A stretch of 64,000 nucleotides of DNA from Daphnia pulex (GCF_021134715.1 NC_060019.1:806001-870000); one strand, 5' to 3'. Counted from the stretch's first letter, positions 1 through 11,960 are shown. Numbers and translations are program-made. The notes: generated by a model from the sequence alone, not told the origin.

Positions 1-860
1 CCCGTTTCTATACGAAAACAGAAATTTACGTTTGACAAAAATTAAATTGATATTCACAATTATTCGTTTTCCATGCAACTTACCGAGAAGATTGACTGGT
101 TCATTTGATCGTAAGTTGATTTGAATTTGATGACTTGTAGTGCCAAATGGATGAACCCCTACCGAAATGAAATAGCCAAAGACGAGTCCTTCTGCGAATA
201 CATCGCTCTTGACTGTTCCTCTTTTCTGAACTTCGTTATCATTAGAACTGACCTCGTCCAGGTATTTCAATATTTCCGGTGCGAAATAATCGTATGTTCC
301 TCTAACACCGCTCATCGAGAAAGAACCCCTTTCGTTGACACGTTTACTGAAACCAAAATCTGCCCACTTCATCACCACTTGTTGGGTTGTAGAATTCAAG
401 CTGATGAGCACGTTCTGTGGCTTGATGTCTCGATGGACTAATCTCTTTTGATGGATGTACTCGAGTCCTTCAGCTAACTGGAGAAGAACGTATAGTTCTG
501 GTGGCATTGGGCCGCGATATTTTTTCGGGTCATTTTCTTTGAGAAACAATTTTTCCAAAGAGGCATCACACAATTCAAGGATGATAATTCTATAAAATAT
601 TTATTTTCGAAAAGTTTTAAGAATGCTAATTCGACTGTTTAATTTTTAAAATACCTGAAGTCTTGGTCCTCCTCCATGTGAAATAATTTGATGACGTTGG
701 GATGATCCAACATTTGTAGGGCCTTGACTTCTCGTTCATTACTCGCGGCTTTTTCTAGAGGAATTCGTTTGACTGCCACTTTAGTTTCACACCAAGTACC
801 TTCGAAAACAATGGCAAAACCTCCCTCTCCTAAAATCTTTTTACGATCTAAGGTCAGCAT
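1..860 (-). CDS. IRE1/RNase L-like kinase gene, copy 1 (partial, runs off left edge)
   Basis: Exon 1 is 860-655 and begins with ATG (MLTLDRKKILG). Exon 2 begins at 589 after a TATAG acceptor. Visible kinase motifs are the glycine loop GEGGFAIVFEG, the ATP lysine in VAVKRI, HRDIKPQNVLI, DFGFSK and DYFAPE, so all catalytic residues are present. The stretch HPNVIKLFHMEEDQDF followed by ELCDAS resembles the region around the hinge in IRE1, which is why I place it in the IRE1/RNase L kinase group. At position 84 there is a strong donor-like GTAAGT. In copies 2 and 3 the matching position is coding, so this copy either gained an intron here or reads on into a diverged sequence that stays open to base 1. 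Any ankyrin part lies outside the window. It is head-to-tail with copies 2-4. Confidence 0.8.
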
Positions 861-1000
861 GCTAACAAATGAATTTATAACTTGCCATAACACTTAAATA
901 TGGGTTTACTTTCGCTCAACTCAAGGGTGTGGTACTTGATGCGAGAAGTATATAACAGTATCTACAACGCTTTTACATTAAATCTAGTGATAAAATTTCT
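861..1000 (-). promoter_or_regulatory. Conserved promoter block of kinase copy 1
   Basis: On the minus strand a TATATA-type box at about 948-955 lies roughly 90 bp upstream of the ATG. It is followed by CACACCC and a GCGAAAGT element. The same order and spacing recur upstream of copies 2 (box near 5380-5387), 3 (14813-14818) and 4 (19421-19427). The conservation is seen directly; that these are core promoters is inference. Confidence 0.5.
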
Positions 1001-2700
1001 TTTATCTTTTTTTTTATGATAAGTTGATAAGCACGTAGCAATGGGATACATAGGTTGTTTTGTTGCCCCCTTTATTATCTTTGACTATTTTGAAATCCAT
1101 TAACTGGGACCTTCATTCAGCCATTCCGTCATTCTTGATAATAAGACATAAAATTTGGTTTTATCTCAGCAAGTCCTCAACAGCTGATGCCATTTTTTTG
1201 CGGTCTTTGAAGGAATTCGTTTGAAATGAATTCCACCGCAACATTATAACAATAATGAATAGCTTTTCCCTAAAAAGAAACTCAAGTTAATTTGCTTCAC
1301 ATTTAACTGAAGAGTGTTGTCTTTAGAGCGAGAAATGTAACCCCCCAAAAAAGTAGGCTGCAATGAACTTTTTAAAAATTAACTTTGATAAGCATGATTA
1401 AAAATAAAAAATGTTTTCCTTTGTGGGTACAATTTTTATCTTAATCCATTTGAAAATAATTAACCCGGTATCTTTTCAGCCGTTACTTGATACTTAATAA
1501 CACGCGTCATTTTTGTAATTTTTTAAAATTAGCAACTCATCAACAGTTTCTGTATTTTTTTTTCTATGGCGACTATAGTCTATAGTTAATTTGCTCCCTC
1601 TTCAATGTTCAAAAGAAATAAAAAATTTTGTTGTTGTGTTTAGGAGCCCAATGATTTTAACCTTGTTAGCCAAATACTTTCAGAATTTCAGCGTTAGATC
1701 TCTTATATATTGGCCTATACCATTTGAATTCTGACATTTCAACCATCAGCTAGGATTCACTTTTCAACTGTTATATCTGTTATCGCTGCTGAAACAGTTG
1801 ACATAAAAATCTAGCGGCAATGAATTAGACAACAAGTGTGGTGATTTTATTCTCCAAAAATGCCTTGAGGTCCTGAACTCCCTCGACAGTCACCTTCGGT
1901 TTCTTGAGCATTTTGGGCGTTGACGTCCCGTCTTCTAAGTCACGTTATCTGGCGCAAAAGTCACGCGTGCGGTGTAGATAAAGTTCAGATTGGACCCCGT
2001 CATGGAATCGGATGGATGTGACTCAACTTTGCGGAGTCTTTGGACAGTTTCTTCCAGAAGGGACCTTTGCGTGAAATAACTATGTCATGATCAATTTACT
2101 TTTAGATGAAACTTTGATCATTTGATGAAACTTTGTCGTCACTAATTTAGGCTAAGGAACTGAAATACTTGAAAGGCTGGTAGGATTTCTTATCCAAGAA
2201 TTCTTAGAAAACATGAGGACAGATTTGTTTTGCAATATTTTGTTTTTTCTAGTCGTTTTCTGTGACCTCAGTCAGGGTTAGGCTTTATTTAATAATTTAT
2301 TTATAGAACGACTGCAGATCAGGCTTGGTTTTGTACTGACAACTTTGTCTGTTGGGGAAACAAATCAAATTTAATCAAAAGTAGTTTAACTTCCACACTT
2401 GAAACAAAGCGCAACTAGAACATTTTCTTACCAAGACGAACTTGCCGCCACACTAGCACTTGCTTGTCAATTCGATAGATGGCAGCCGTTGTCGGTTTCC
2501 TCAATCTCCTGAATTACAAATCAGTGTTATCGTGAGAAATCAATTTACGGTACCTATAATCGAGATTAATTCAAATTGTTGACTTTGTCTCCTAGGCAAA
2601 GGGGGTTAGAGCAAAACTTTTATTTTATTTTATTTATTTTCTTTTCTTTGTTTAGAATCATACAAATGGGAAACGTAATGCGAGATCGAAAAAAAAAGGG
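1001..2700. repeat. Intergenic array-unit repeat, first copy
   Basis: This stretch has no intact gene. Positions 1000-2050 are repeated with small changes at 5440-6330, 14880-15520 and 19490-20570. Read on the minus strand, 1820-1920 still encodes a short tail (VTVEGVQDLKAFLENKITT) that also occurs near 6260 and 20320 and resembles the C-terminus of the protein at 22007-22663. Positions 2210-2700 match 9610-10080. The block is the spacer part of the tandem duplication unit. Confidence 0.6.
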
Positions 2701-2713
2701 AAATTAAGCAAAA

Positions 2714-2923
2714 TTATTTATCGTCTGCGTTGGACAAGAGTTCCAGGTTTTTGTTGAGCTGGTCTGAATAGTTGGCTGATTCCGGGGTACAGGTCGACAC
2801 GGGACTCGACGTCAGCTCATTATCGACATTTGCCAGTTGTAGAATTTTGTACTGGCGAAACCAGCGGGCGCTGGTTCGATCAGCAGAGGCCATAACTTCT
2901 CCACAGGATAAACAGCAGAACAC
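2714..2923 (-). pseudogene. Fragment of array-associated helical-protein gene
   Basis: This short minus-strand reading frame ends in SNADDK. Its DNA matches the 3' end of the broken gene at 10.1-11.25 kb (near 10100-10240), and its upstream part matches 11960-12030. It therefore appears to be the same 3' end after an internal deletion of about 1.8 kb. No start, domain or function can be assigned. Confidence 0.4.
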
Positions 2924-3134
2924 CTTTCGATTACAGGTTTTATTAGCTTGACTGCTTGAATGAATACTGCTCTACTTATCTACACCACTATTCCTGCCAG
3001 AAAAATCGATGCAGATCGTATTAAAATTCATTTGAAATCATGTTGGAGCAAAAATGATTTTATTTGATTTTCAATGAAATATAGAATTATGAAAATTGGA
3101 TTGAACGCACGAAGAGACATAACCGTAACTAAAT

Positions 3135-3680
3135 TTAAGCGAAAATATTCAGCAGTTCCAGGTTTGTGTTGAGCGTCTGGATGGTTGGCCAAATAGGCGA
3201 CGCCGGCATCGAACGTTTGATGCTAAACGTTTCTTCTTTAATTTTCTTCAATCTTTTTTCGGCCTTTTCGAACATTTGCCGGGGCATATGCCTATTCAAG
3301 CGATTCTTCTTTAGGCTCATGGCGAAAAAACGAAATCCAAATACACCCAACTTTGATTTGCTGGTGTTGTCCCAATCGTTTCCGCTTAGATTTCTTTCCG
3401 CTTTTTCAATTTCCCCGCTGAAACTGTTTTTCCTCTTTGGCTCCACTTTGCTCCTTATCGTTTCTTTAAATCTCTCCTTAATCCTGTCATTGTCCTGAAA
3501 TTGTTGCTCCGTCACCAGCCGCTTTTTTAAATTCTATCCAGCGCGTCTGCGCAATTTATCCGTATATCTTCTTCAAGTATTCTATCGAATCCGCTACCTT
3601 AATCGGTACCTTCTTCTACTCTAATCAACTGGCGGCCATTCGTTATAGTATGTCGGTTAATCTGGATGTTGTTTAAACAT
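3135..3680 (-). pseudogene. Conserved post-ankyrin coding remnant of copy 2
   Basis: This directly follows the copy 2 stop codon on the minus strand. An open frame at 3515-3135 encodes a charged, helical sequence with many Lys and Glu (NDRIKERFKETIRSKVEPKR, then GVFGFRF). The same DNA occurs after copy 3 (12240-12785) and partly after copy 4 (17910-18045), but the frame breaks differ between copies. It looks like the remnant of a longer C-terminal region or a separate downstream gene. No known domain is recognised. Confidence 0.45.
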
Positions 3681-5294
3681 GAAGTAATTGCAAGATTTCA
3701 TCGCGATTTTTTTCTTCATAATTTCTCTGGAAATAGTCACGCGTTTCTTTAGTCACTTTGAATCCACTTTTAATTAACAATTTTATAACGTCAATTAAAT
3801 TTTTGTTTTTGTAATATTGGCACAGTATAGTGAGAGCATTATTTCTGTATATGTTTTTGCCATTGACATCGATCCCATTTTTAATCAAAAGTCGAATAAT
3901 GTCGATTAGATTTCCGATTCTATAAGATCTGCACAATAAAATGAGAACATTATTTTCGTATTTGTCTTTGCAATTGATATCGATCCCATTTTTAACAAAT
4001 AGATTGAGTATTGTCAAAAAGCTTTTGTTTTGATATTGTTCGCGATTTTTGCACCACAAAAGGAGAGCATTTTCGCCGTTGCTGTCCAGTGAATTGACGT
4101 TTGCTCCGTGTTGGATCAAGAGAATAAATATTTTTACCAAATTTTCACTTATCTTTTCGCTTTTTACTAAGTGTAAAAGCGGTGTCAATCCTTTTTCATC
4201 TTTGGCATTGACATCCAAACCTTCTTGAATCAGTTTTTCGATTTCTTCCACGATTGGGTTCCCCTTTGCAATTAAAGTGAACAACTGCTGTGAATTCTGA
4301 AAGGAAAAAAACTGTTTATTGCATGGTAAAAGTCAAGAAAACGTTTGCCTTATACCTTCAGGATAATTTCGGTGAGTCGATTAACGACATCAGACGAAGT
4401 AATTCGATTGTTTGGGTCTTTTTCTAACATTCTTGTGATTGTATTCTGAATGTTGGTCGTTTCTATACCGGAAAGTTTTTGTAATAAGCTTTCACTCGAC
4501 TTACTGGGAAGATTGGCTGGTTCATTTGTTCGTAAATTGTTTTGAATTTGATGACTTGTGGTGCCAAAGGGATGAACTCCTCTCGAAAGGAAATAGCCAA
4601 AGACGAGTCCTTCTGCGAATACATCGCTCTGGACTGTTCCTCTCTTCTTATCTTCATTATCAGTAGCGATCTGATCGTCGTCCAGTAATTTCAATATTTC
4701 CGGTGCGAAATAATCGTGTGTTCCCCTCACTCCGCTCATTGTGAATGTTCCCCTTTCGTTGACTTTTTTACTCAAACCGAAGTCAGCCCACTTCATCACC
4801 ACTCGTTGGGTTGTAGAATCCAAACGTATAAGTACATTATGTGGCTTGATGTCACGATGGACTAATCCCATTTGATGAATGTACTCGAGTCCTTTAGCCA
4901 ACTGAAGAAGAACTTCTATTTGTGGTGGCATCGGGCCACTGTATTTTTTGGGGTCTTTTTCTTTCAGAAATAGTTGGTCCAATGAGGCATCACACAATTC
5001 AAGTGCGAACATTCTATGAAAAATTGAATCTGGAAAAGTTTCAAGTATGCTAATTAGAAAACTGTTTGATTTTTTTTTTTAATACTTGAAGTCTAGGTCC
5101 TCCTCCACGTGAAATAATTTGATGACGTTGGGATGATTTAACATTTTTAGAGCCTTCTCTTCTTGTTCGTTGGTTGCGGCATCCCCTACAACAATTCGTT
5201 TGACGGCTACTTTCACTCCATCCCGTAAAGTACCTTCGAATACAGTGGCAAAACCTCCCACCCCTAAAACCTTTTTACGATCAAAGGTTAGCAT
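3673..5294 (-). CDS. IRE1/RNase L-like kinase with C-terminal ankyrin repeats, copy 2
   Basis: There are three coding exons: 5294-5086, 5013-4356 and 4296-3673. All junctions are GT-AG and the frame holds, giving about 496 aa. The kinase occupies roughly residues 1-285. It shows GVGGFATVFEG, the ATP lysine in VAVKRI, HRDIKPHNVLI, DFGLSK, DYFAPE and a terminal DPNNRITSSDVV, so it should be active. The hinge region (HPNVIKLF, then FALELCDASL) is IRE1-like. The third exon encodes about four ankyrin repeats: two canonical units (LIQHGANVNSLD) and two 37-aa units (NGIDVNGKN..NALTILC). The protein ends QLLHV. The KEN ribonuclease domain of IRE1 and RNase L is absent, and ankyrins stand in its place. 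RNase L has the opposite order. No signal peptide or membrane segment is visible, so a cytosolic protein is likely. A stress or immune sensing role is inference. Confidence 0.85.
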
Positions 5295-6474
5295 GCCAAC
5301 AAATGAATTAATTTGCCAGAAACACTTAATTAAAGGTCAACTTTCGCTCAACTCAAGGGTGTGGTATTTGATGCGAGAAATATATGACAGTATCTACAGC
5401 ACTTTCACATTAAATTTAGTGATAAAATTTCTTTTATCTGGCTTTTTTATGATAACTTGATAAGCACGTAGCAATGGCATACATAGGTTGTTTTGTAGCC
5501 CCCTTTATTACCTTTGTATATTTCGAAATCGATTAACTGGGTACCTTCATTCAGCCATTCCGTCATTCTTGATAATAAGACATAATTTAAATTTGGTTTT
5601 GTCTCAGCAAGTCATCAGCAGCTGATTCCATTTTTTGCGGTTTTTGAAGGAATTCGTTTGAAAAGAATTTCACCTCAACATTCTAACAAACGAAAAGCTT
5701 TTTTCCTTAAAATATACTCCAAATTAATTTGCTTCACATTTAACTGAAGAGTGTTGTCTTTAGAGCGAGAAATGTAACCCTCTCAAAAAGTAAAGTGCAC
5801 TTTTTTAAATAATAACTTTGATAAGAATGATTAAAAATAAAAAAAATTTTCCTTTGTGGGGGCAGTTTTTATCTTTATCCATTTGAAAATGATTAACCAG
5901 GTATCTTTGCAGCCGTTACTTGACACTTACTTATAACGCGCATCATTTTTGTAATTTTTTTTTTAAATTAGCAACTCAACAAGTATCTGTAAATTTTTTC
6001 TATGGCGACTTTAGCCCTATAGTTTATTTGCTCCCTCTTCAATGTTAAAGTAAGATACAACATTTTTGTGTTTAAGAGCCCAATGATTCTAACCATGTTG
6101 GCCAAATTCTTTTTAATTTCAGCGTTAGATATCTTGTTGTACCATTTGATTCCGACATTGGATACCGTTTTCAACTGTCAGATTTGTTATCGCTGCTGAA
6201 ACAGTTGACATAAAAATATAACGCTAATATATTAGACAACAAGTGTGGTGATTTTATTCTCCAAAAATGACCTGAGGTGCTGAACTCCCTCGACAATCAC
6301 CTTCGGTTTCTTGAGCATTTTGGTAGTACCACAAAACTTGAAATCATTTTCACAACTGTTTCATTTTCAATTAAAATCTTATGTCAAAATTTAAAAAATG
6401 CTGAGAGAAAATTGTTTGTCTAATTTACGTGGTAATATTTATTAAATGTTTCGAAACGTCTGATTTAGGAGAGA
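5295..6474. repeat. Array-unit repeat upstream of copy 2
   Basis: This is the copy of the 860-1920 spacer block. It carries the TATATA-containing promoter block near 5340-5390 (minus strand). A minus-strand open frame at 6174-5968 (KNLANMVRIIGLLNTKMLYL) is intact over 81 codons only in the fourth repeat, at 20274-20029. In the first repeat it is broken. It may be a decaying small gene or chance. Positions 6330-6470 hold nothing recognisable. Confidence 0.5.
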
Positions 6475-8130
6475 ATGTCGAGCGATCAAACGGGTTTTTC
6501 AAAAATGATCGTCTCTTTTGCGATCGTGACTCTGCTTAGCTTTTGCAGCCCGGCGTCCAGTTTCGCCTACCTTCCTCGCGTCTCCCGTACACATGACGCC
6601 ATCATCATCGATGGTATTCAAAATGATTTTCCTTTTTTTTTTCTAATTTTTAACATTGGCTGAATGTGATTTAAATTATTTGAATCCAGTTGACGGTAGA
6701 TACTCTTATCAAGATAAGACGCTGTACGGCCAAATTACCAATCCAGGATTTATTCCGGTGCCATCCTTCAATCCCTACCCTGTAAAGGCATCACCAGCAG
6801 GAGCAGTGTCAGTCCAGTGGGTGTGGTTCTATTCATACGAATATCCTAATATTCTGACTGTTGGAGATCTCTTTGTCCGTCAAGCAAACAACAGCGCCTG
6901 TGTGTGGTGCTGGACCAGCCACCATGACTGCTACACGGGCATTGGCAAGCAAAAGGATCATTGGCGGAACCTCAGCCAAAAAGAATGCTTGGCCTTTTAT
7001 GGTATGTTTATTTCACTATATAATTTAAATATGGTTTGTTATTGAGCTTCGCGAATGACAATATCTTTTAATTACTTACGAATTATTATAGGTAGCCTTG
7101 AAGAAAAGTGATGGTTCATTATTTTGCAGCGGAACTTTGATTTGTGACACCAGAGTTACTATTGGCGGCTCAGTGTGTGGAGAAGTATTAGGATTGTCAT
7201 ACTTATTATTTTAAAATTCGTTTAAGTAAAGCCTTTCTTCTCTTTTTTCACGTTCACTTGCAGATTGTATTTGTATGAGTTTTCTGGTGTGACCGTATTG
7301 GTTGGGATGTTTTTGACGGACAAAACCGACGTCCAAATGACGACGAGGAGGATCAGCATCATGTTTCAAATTCAACTCTGCCTCCTATCAGTTGCTACAA
7401 CAGGACGGAAATTTTTGAAATTCACCTCCATTCATTGATGTCGACTAGGCCAATGATATCGCCATCATTTTGTAATGGACGCGCCCGTGGTTCTTTTCAG
7501 GATTGTTGCACCTGCTTGTTTGCCGCCGGCCAGTACAGACCCCGACCAGTACGTCGTAACGTCGACCAAGATGCCATTCTTTTGGGATGGGGAGAGCCGG
7601 AGAGCCTAGTAACAAAAGATCGGAAACTAATTGTCGGTTATTTTTTAATGATTTAACATGAATCTTCTTTTTTCAACTCGTTTCCCCAATAGGCAAAAAT
7701 AGCATCCCCTTAACCTGGAACAAGCCAAGTTTTCGATTTCGTCCAACATTGAATTAAAAGGGAATCCACTTTTTTGGTAAATGTTTTACGGACACAAATA
7801 TCTGTATTACGAGTGGTGTCAAATTCCCATGCAAAGTAAGTAATTCTCTCTCAGCAATCAAACAATGTTGTTCGTGCCAAAGCAAAAAATGGGGTTCGAT
7901 TTTGTAGAAGGACTTTGGCGATCCAGCAGTCATCCTCCCAATCACCAGAGGCCTGGACCATATAGTCGGAATCAACAGCTACACCAAGGGTAAATATCTG
8001 ATTTTATTTGGTGAAAATGAAATAACCATTTTTTTATATACTGTTTTGTGACAGGTTGCATATCCAATAGCACCAATAGCATATTAAAAACCTGTGTGTC
8101 GGCATTCAGCCATTCAGGACATGGAACCAA
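6475..8130 (+). pseudogene. Secreted trypsin-like serine protease homologue, catalytic residues lost
   Basis: Exon 1 (6475-6613) encodes a clear signal peptide (MIVSFAIVTLLSFCSPASSF). Exon 2 (6690-7001) encodes a Cys/Trp-rich segment I do not recognise. Later blocks match S1 proteases in order: KKSDGSLFCSGTLI (7095-7150), VTVLVG (7290), NDIAII (7450), IVAPACLPPASTDPDQY (7500-7560), and GDPAV..VGINSY (7915-7985). The position of the catalytic His (normally TAAHC) reads TIGGSVC, the Ser motif (GDSGGP) reads GDPAV, and only the Asp is kept. In-frame stops occur near 7082 and 7474, and the phase between exons 2 and 3 does not match. Either it is a decayed gene, or it descends from a non-catalytic protease homologue. 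The decay makes an active protease very unlikely. Confidence 0.6.
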
Positions 8131-8159
8131 TACCTGACCATGCCTTAAAATTTTTACTC

Positions 8160-8880
8160 CAAGACGACCAACGTTAAACGACATCAGTATGAAATTCAAA
8201 CTCGTTTTTTTTTCAGTTTCTCTATTCTTTCAGAAACTTATACCCCTTATACTTTAATTCGATTTTGGCTAATCTTAATTTCTCGTATGGCCAAAGCCCT
8301 GTCCTCGATGTACATGTCTGTAAATAATAATAATGAAAGCATTGTAAGCGGAAACTGTTTGGTTTTTTACTTTAATTATGGATGTCTTTTCTGTCGATGT
8401 TGTCGATTTTGAAATCCGTCACGTGAGATGTGCAAAATCAACAATTGGCTCAAGACAAATAGAAGAATGGTGGCTAAATAAAACTTGGTGAGATGATCAG
8501 CGGGCTGTCGGAGCGCATGTGAAATTGAATTTGGAGCGGTTTGAATTTAAGGGGGAATCGATTTTTAATGATTTCAATCGATATGTTAAGTCAAGTATCA
8601 CTAATCGTAGTGTCGTCTGCTGTACTGTCGTCTTACGAATTTTGAAAAGACGAGACGAACAACGAAGGTCTACACTTTACAAAGGAAGAAAGGAACAATC
8701 ATTATTATTTGAAAATGTGCATGTGGCTGCACGAAAAATTGCACAACAAAGAAAATTTAAAAAATGTTGTCGCGTTAACTCATCACGTGTCTATTATTAG
8801 AATCGCTTAATGGCCAAAGCGTGCTGTTGTATAGCAGGTAAATAAAACCATATTCTGAGTTTAAAATAGAAGAGATCAAA
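8160..8880. repeat. Segmental duplication, copy A
   Basis: About 720 bp that recurs in the same orientation at 17167-17885. Both copies begin around a shared cgaccaacgttaaacgacat and end near a shared gcaaataaaaccata. Identity is high but with many small indels. Open frames inside it differ between the copies, so no gene is supported. Confidence 0.7.
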
Positions 8881-10080
8881 ACAATGAAGAGATAGAAGAG
8901 AAAATAGAACCTGATCCAAGTTTTTGAAATGTTAAAGACTGCTTTTCATTAGTCAATAGTCACGTAAGCCACTTGTTGATGCATATGAGCACAGTTTGTT
9001 CACCATCACTTCATAACCTTTTCTTTTTTGCAGATTTGAAGCCAGAGCCAGCCATCATATCCACAGGAATTTCAAGTTGTGCTTGTGCTGTTATTGACCT
9101 GTCACCAGCAACAAGCCCTCATCGCTTGGGTATGATTTTCGTAACTTTTATTACCTGTGACCTGCTAAACATTTCTATTGATGCACTACTTCACGAATGC
9201 AATGTGTCAAATGGAAACCTTTAATTCTTCTCTTTATTAGAAATTATGGTTTACACGCTGTCTCACTTTTCAATTTGTTCGTAATACTTGTTGTTTCTGT
9301 AAAATATGTATAACTCATTTATTATTTTTTTTGCAGATAAACATCATCCCGTTTTGGATTGGATAGACTTCTGTTGTTCGAGCTCTTTCTCAAAATCTTC
9401 TCTGTCCTCGTGTACTCCCATGTGAGGTGTGGGTGTATTCACGAGGACACCCTTTTTCCCTCCTGGTGGATTCAACTTTCGAGCGAATGGATCGAGCACT
9501 TGTGGATGGATGCCTGGCCGTATCTCCCAGGCATAAAGGTAGGAACAAATGTCTCTATTCTTCCTTTGTGACTTTTAGATGGCGTTGATCGTAAATCGTA
9601 ACATAGTACGGAGTATGATTATTCCTGAGCTTTGATACTGGAACTGTGTTTTCTCTCGCCGTTTTCTGTTGTCTCAGTCAGAGTTAGGGTTAATTCATTA
9701 ACTCATTTATCGAACAATTTCAGATCAGGTTCGGTTTTTTACTCACAACCTTGTCTGTGGAGTAAACAATTAAATCTAAAAATAGTTAAACTTTCCACAC
9801 TTGAAGCAAAGTGCAACTTGAACGTTTTTTATTTCTATTCTAACCAAGCAGGATTTGCCGCCACACTTGCACTTGCTCGTCAATGCGATAGATGGCGGTC
9901 GTTGTCGGTTTTCTCAATCACCTGAATTACGAATAGTCTTATCGTGAGAAATCAATTTGCCTATAATCGGGATTTATTCAAATTGATTTTTGACTTTGTC
10001 CCATAGGCACGGTTAGAGTAAAACTTTATTGTATTTTCTTTGTTTACAATCGTAGTAATGGGAAACGTCATGTGAGTTAG
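8881..10080 (+). other. Exon-like segments, no recognised gene; spacer repeat
   Basis: Two segments look exonic. One is 9033-9128, with a TTTTTTGCAG acceptor and GGTATG donor, and reads TGISSCACAVIDLSPATSP. The other starts at 9337 after another TTTTTTGCAG acceptor. They could be the remains of the protease-like gene's neighbour, but frames do not join cleanly and no family is recognised. Positions 9610-10080 repeat 2210-2700. Confidence 0.3.
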
Positions 10081-10099
10081 AAAAATGCGAAAAAAAGAA

Positions 10100-11249
10100 T
10101 GGAATGTTCTCGTCTGCGTTGGACAAAATGGACAACAGTTCCAGGTTTTTGTTGAGCGTCTCGATGGTTCGTCGATTCTGGAGGACAGGTCGATATTAAA
10201 CTGGAAAGAAGCTCACTATTTCCTAGTGCTAGAATTTTGTTTTTCTATTCCTCGTGTTGCCCCCGCTTTCTCCTCGTCGTACATGTCCTGAATGCCCTTT
10301 AGTAGCTTCTTCACATGATGCCATCAACTTGATTTGAGCTCCCTCACCCTCGCTGAGAGGAATCGAAAGCATCGAGTGCATGAGATTGATGCTCTTCATG
10401 ATGTGCTTGTCTGAGACTCGGACGTAGAGTTTGGCGGCCGAGTGATGCGTCTCGTAGCAGGATTCCAACGATTTTTCTAGGGACTTTTCCAATTCATCTA
10501 TTAAAACGGAATTATCATACGGCATCTCCTCAGCTTCTTGGGCATCAGTTGAAAAATCCTTCAGTCTTGAAAATGTTACCTCCATATAGTGATTTCTGAT
10601 CGTATTGAAAAAGCGATGGATGCTCGACCATTTGTCAAGCAACTGACCGAGGTTATTTAAACTTTCTTTCAGCGTTCGGAGCGTTTCATTTTGCTCTAAA
10701 GTTTTATCCATGTCGACTCGCATGGCGTCCAAATGTTGAATGCTATCGTCCGATATTTGGTCGATTTCTTGCTGCATTTGCTCTTCTTTTTTTATGCTCC
10801 GGTCATGTTCGAATGAATTTTCATGAAATCCATAACTTGCTGTCCAATAGCGAATGTCTTTCGATGTTTTGAGTTCCTGCTGTAATTCGTCTACTCTTTT
10901 TCTTTGGCTTCCATCTTCGTCACTTCTCCTTTGACAATCTCCTTCTCCATTTGACTAATGCTTAGCGATTAGGCTTCAAGTTCTCCATATTGTTGTGAGC
11001 TTTGGCGAAGGCTTCGTACGATTCTTTGGCGATTTGCCACAAAGTTGTGCGGAAACTGTCCGGGTCTTTGATTAAATTGAAGCGCTCTTTGTCATCGGTG
11101 TGCTGGACGAATGCGAAATCACTCGTCAATCGAGATGCGCACATCAAGAGTTGACTCCCGATGGCCACTCCCACGGGGGCCGGAGCAAGAAGCTCAGTCC
11201 AGTCGGGTAATTTAGCTATACTTGTCAACAACTCGGGCGTTGGCTTCAA
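10100..11249 (-). pseudogene. Decayed gene for a helical, coiled-coil protein
   Basis: On the minus strand one protein can be followed from 11249 to about 10225, but it changes frame at least three times, near 10960, 10870 and 10320. The first part reads LTSIAKLPDWTELLAPAP and continues to YEAFAKAHNNMENLKPNR. The second is a long amphipathic stretch (MQQEIDQISDDS, then LLDKWSSIHRFFNTIRNHYM). The third is HVKKLLKGIQDMYDEEKAG. No signal peptide is seen. The pattern of long helices suggests a helical bundle, but I do not recognise the family. The 3' end recurs at 2714-2923. The multiple frame breaks argue for a pseudogene; introns could explain one of them at most. Confidence 0.5.
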
Positions 11250-11960
11250 CTGTCAATAAAAAAACAAACAAAAAAACTGGGAATTAGAAGACATTTAATT
11301 TAATTAAATTTGAACTTATACCAATTAATTGATTTAATTATTTATAACATTTCTTATTAGTAAATAATTCACTCAATAATTCAAGCTTGCAATTTATTTT
11401 AAATATTTGCATTTAGAGTTTAGACTCTCTTCATTTAGCGAGGCTGTGTCTACGTCTGGTTAGAATACGGTACCGTACAATTCTCGGTGGTGGCGAAAGT
11501 GCCCAACGTTATTTTAGTAGGAAAATGCTAACGTTGGTGGATCAAGGAAAAGTACCGCACAAACAATTCACAGAACGAATCAAGATTAAGATTAGCACAT
11601 TTGTCGTTCGAACAATGAAATTTTAAATAGTTCACTTTACTTGTTTTTTTCAATTAAGATCAAATATAGCGTTTTACTGCTGCTACAGTGCTATTCTCCT
11701 TACAATGCGGATGGAATTTATTATAAAGTATGTTGTTGTTCCATGGAAGAATCAAAATGATAGTGCCCCTTATTAGTCCACCCCTTTTATTTCACTGTTA
11801 TTTAAGGACTCCAAATGAGAATTTCTGCATCAAAAGTCCAAACTGTTTCAAGAAAAATAAATAAATCACAGCCTTAACAAAATTCAAAGTGCAAGTTGCT
11901 GTATCTTTTGATTTGAGTGATTTGCCTCTAGACAATTGTTTAATACGTTTTTGAAGTAAC
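11250..11960. other. AT-rich stretch, no gene seen
   Basis: This is AT-rich sequence between the decayed helical gene and the repeated block that begins near 11960. Short open frames here show no recognisable motifs. Confidence 0.5.

Noticed and set aside
121-441. Plus-strand open frame of 106 codons
   Set aside because: It is the antisense shadow of kinase copy 1 exon 2, whose minus-strand frame has clear kinase motifs.
3166-3498. Plus-strand hydrophobic frame resembling a membrane protein
   Set aside because: Antisense of the Lys/Glu-rich remnant at 3135-3515; hydrophobicity follows from the reverse complement.
9359-9571. 70-codon frame as a secreted peptide gene
   Set aside because: Starts inside a likely exon, no signal peptide, and no homologous block recognised.
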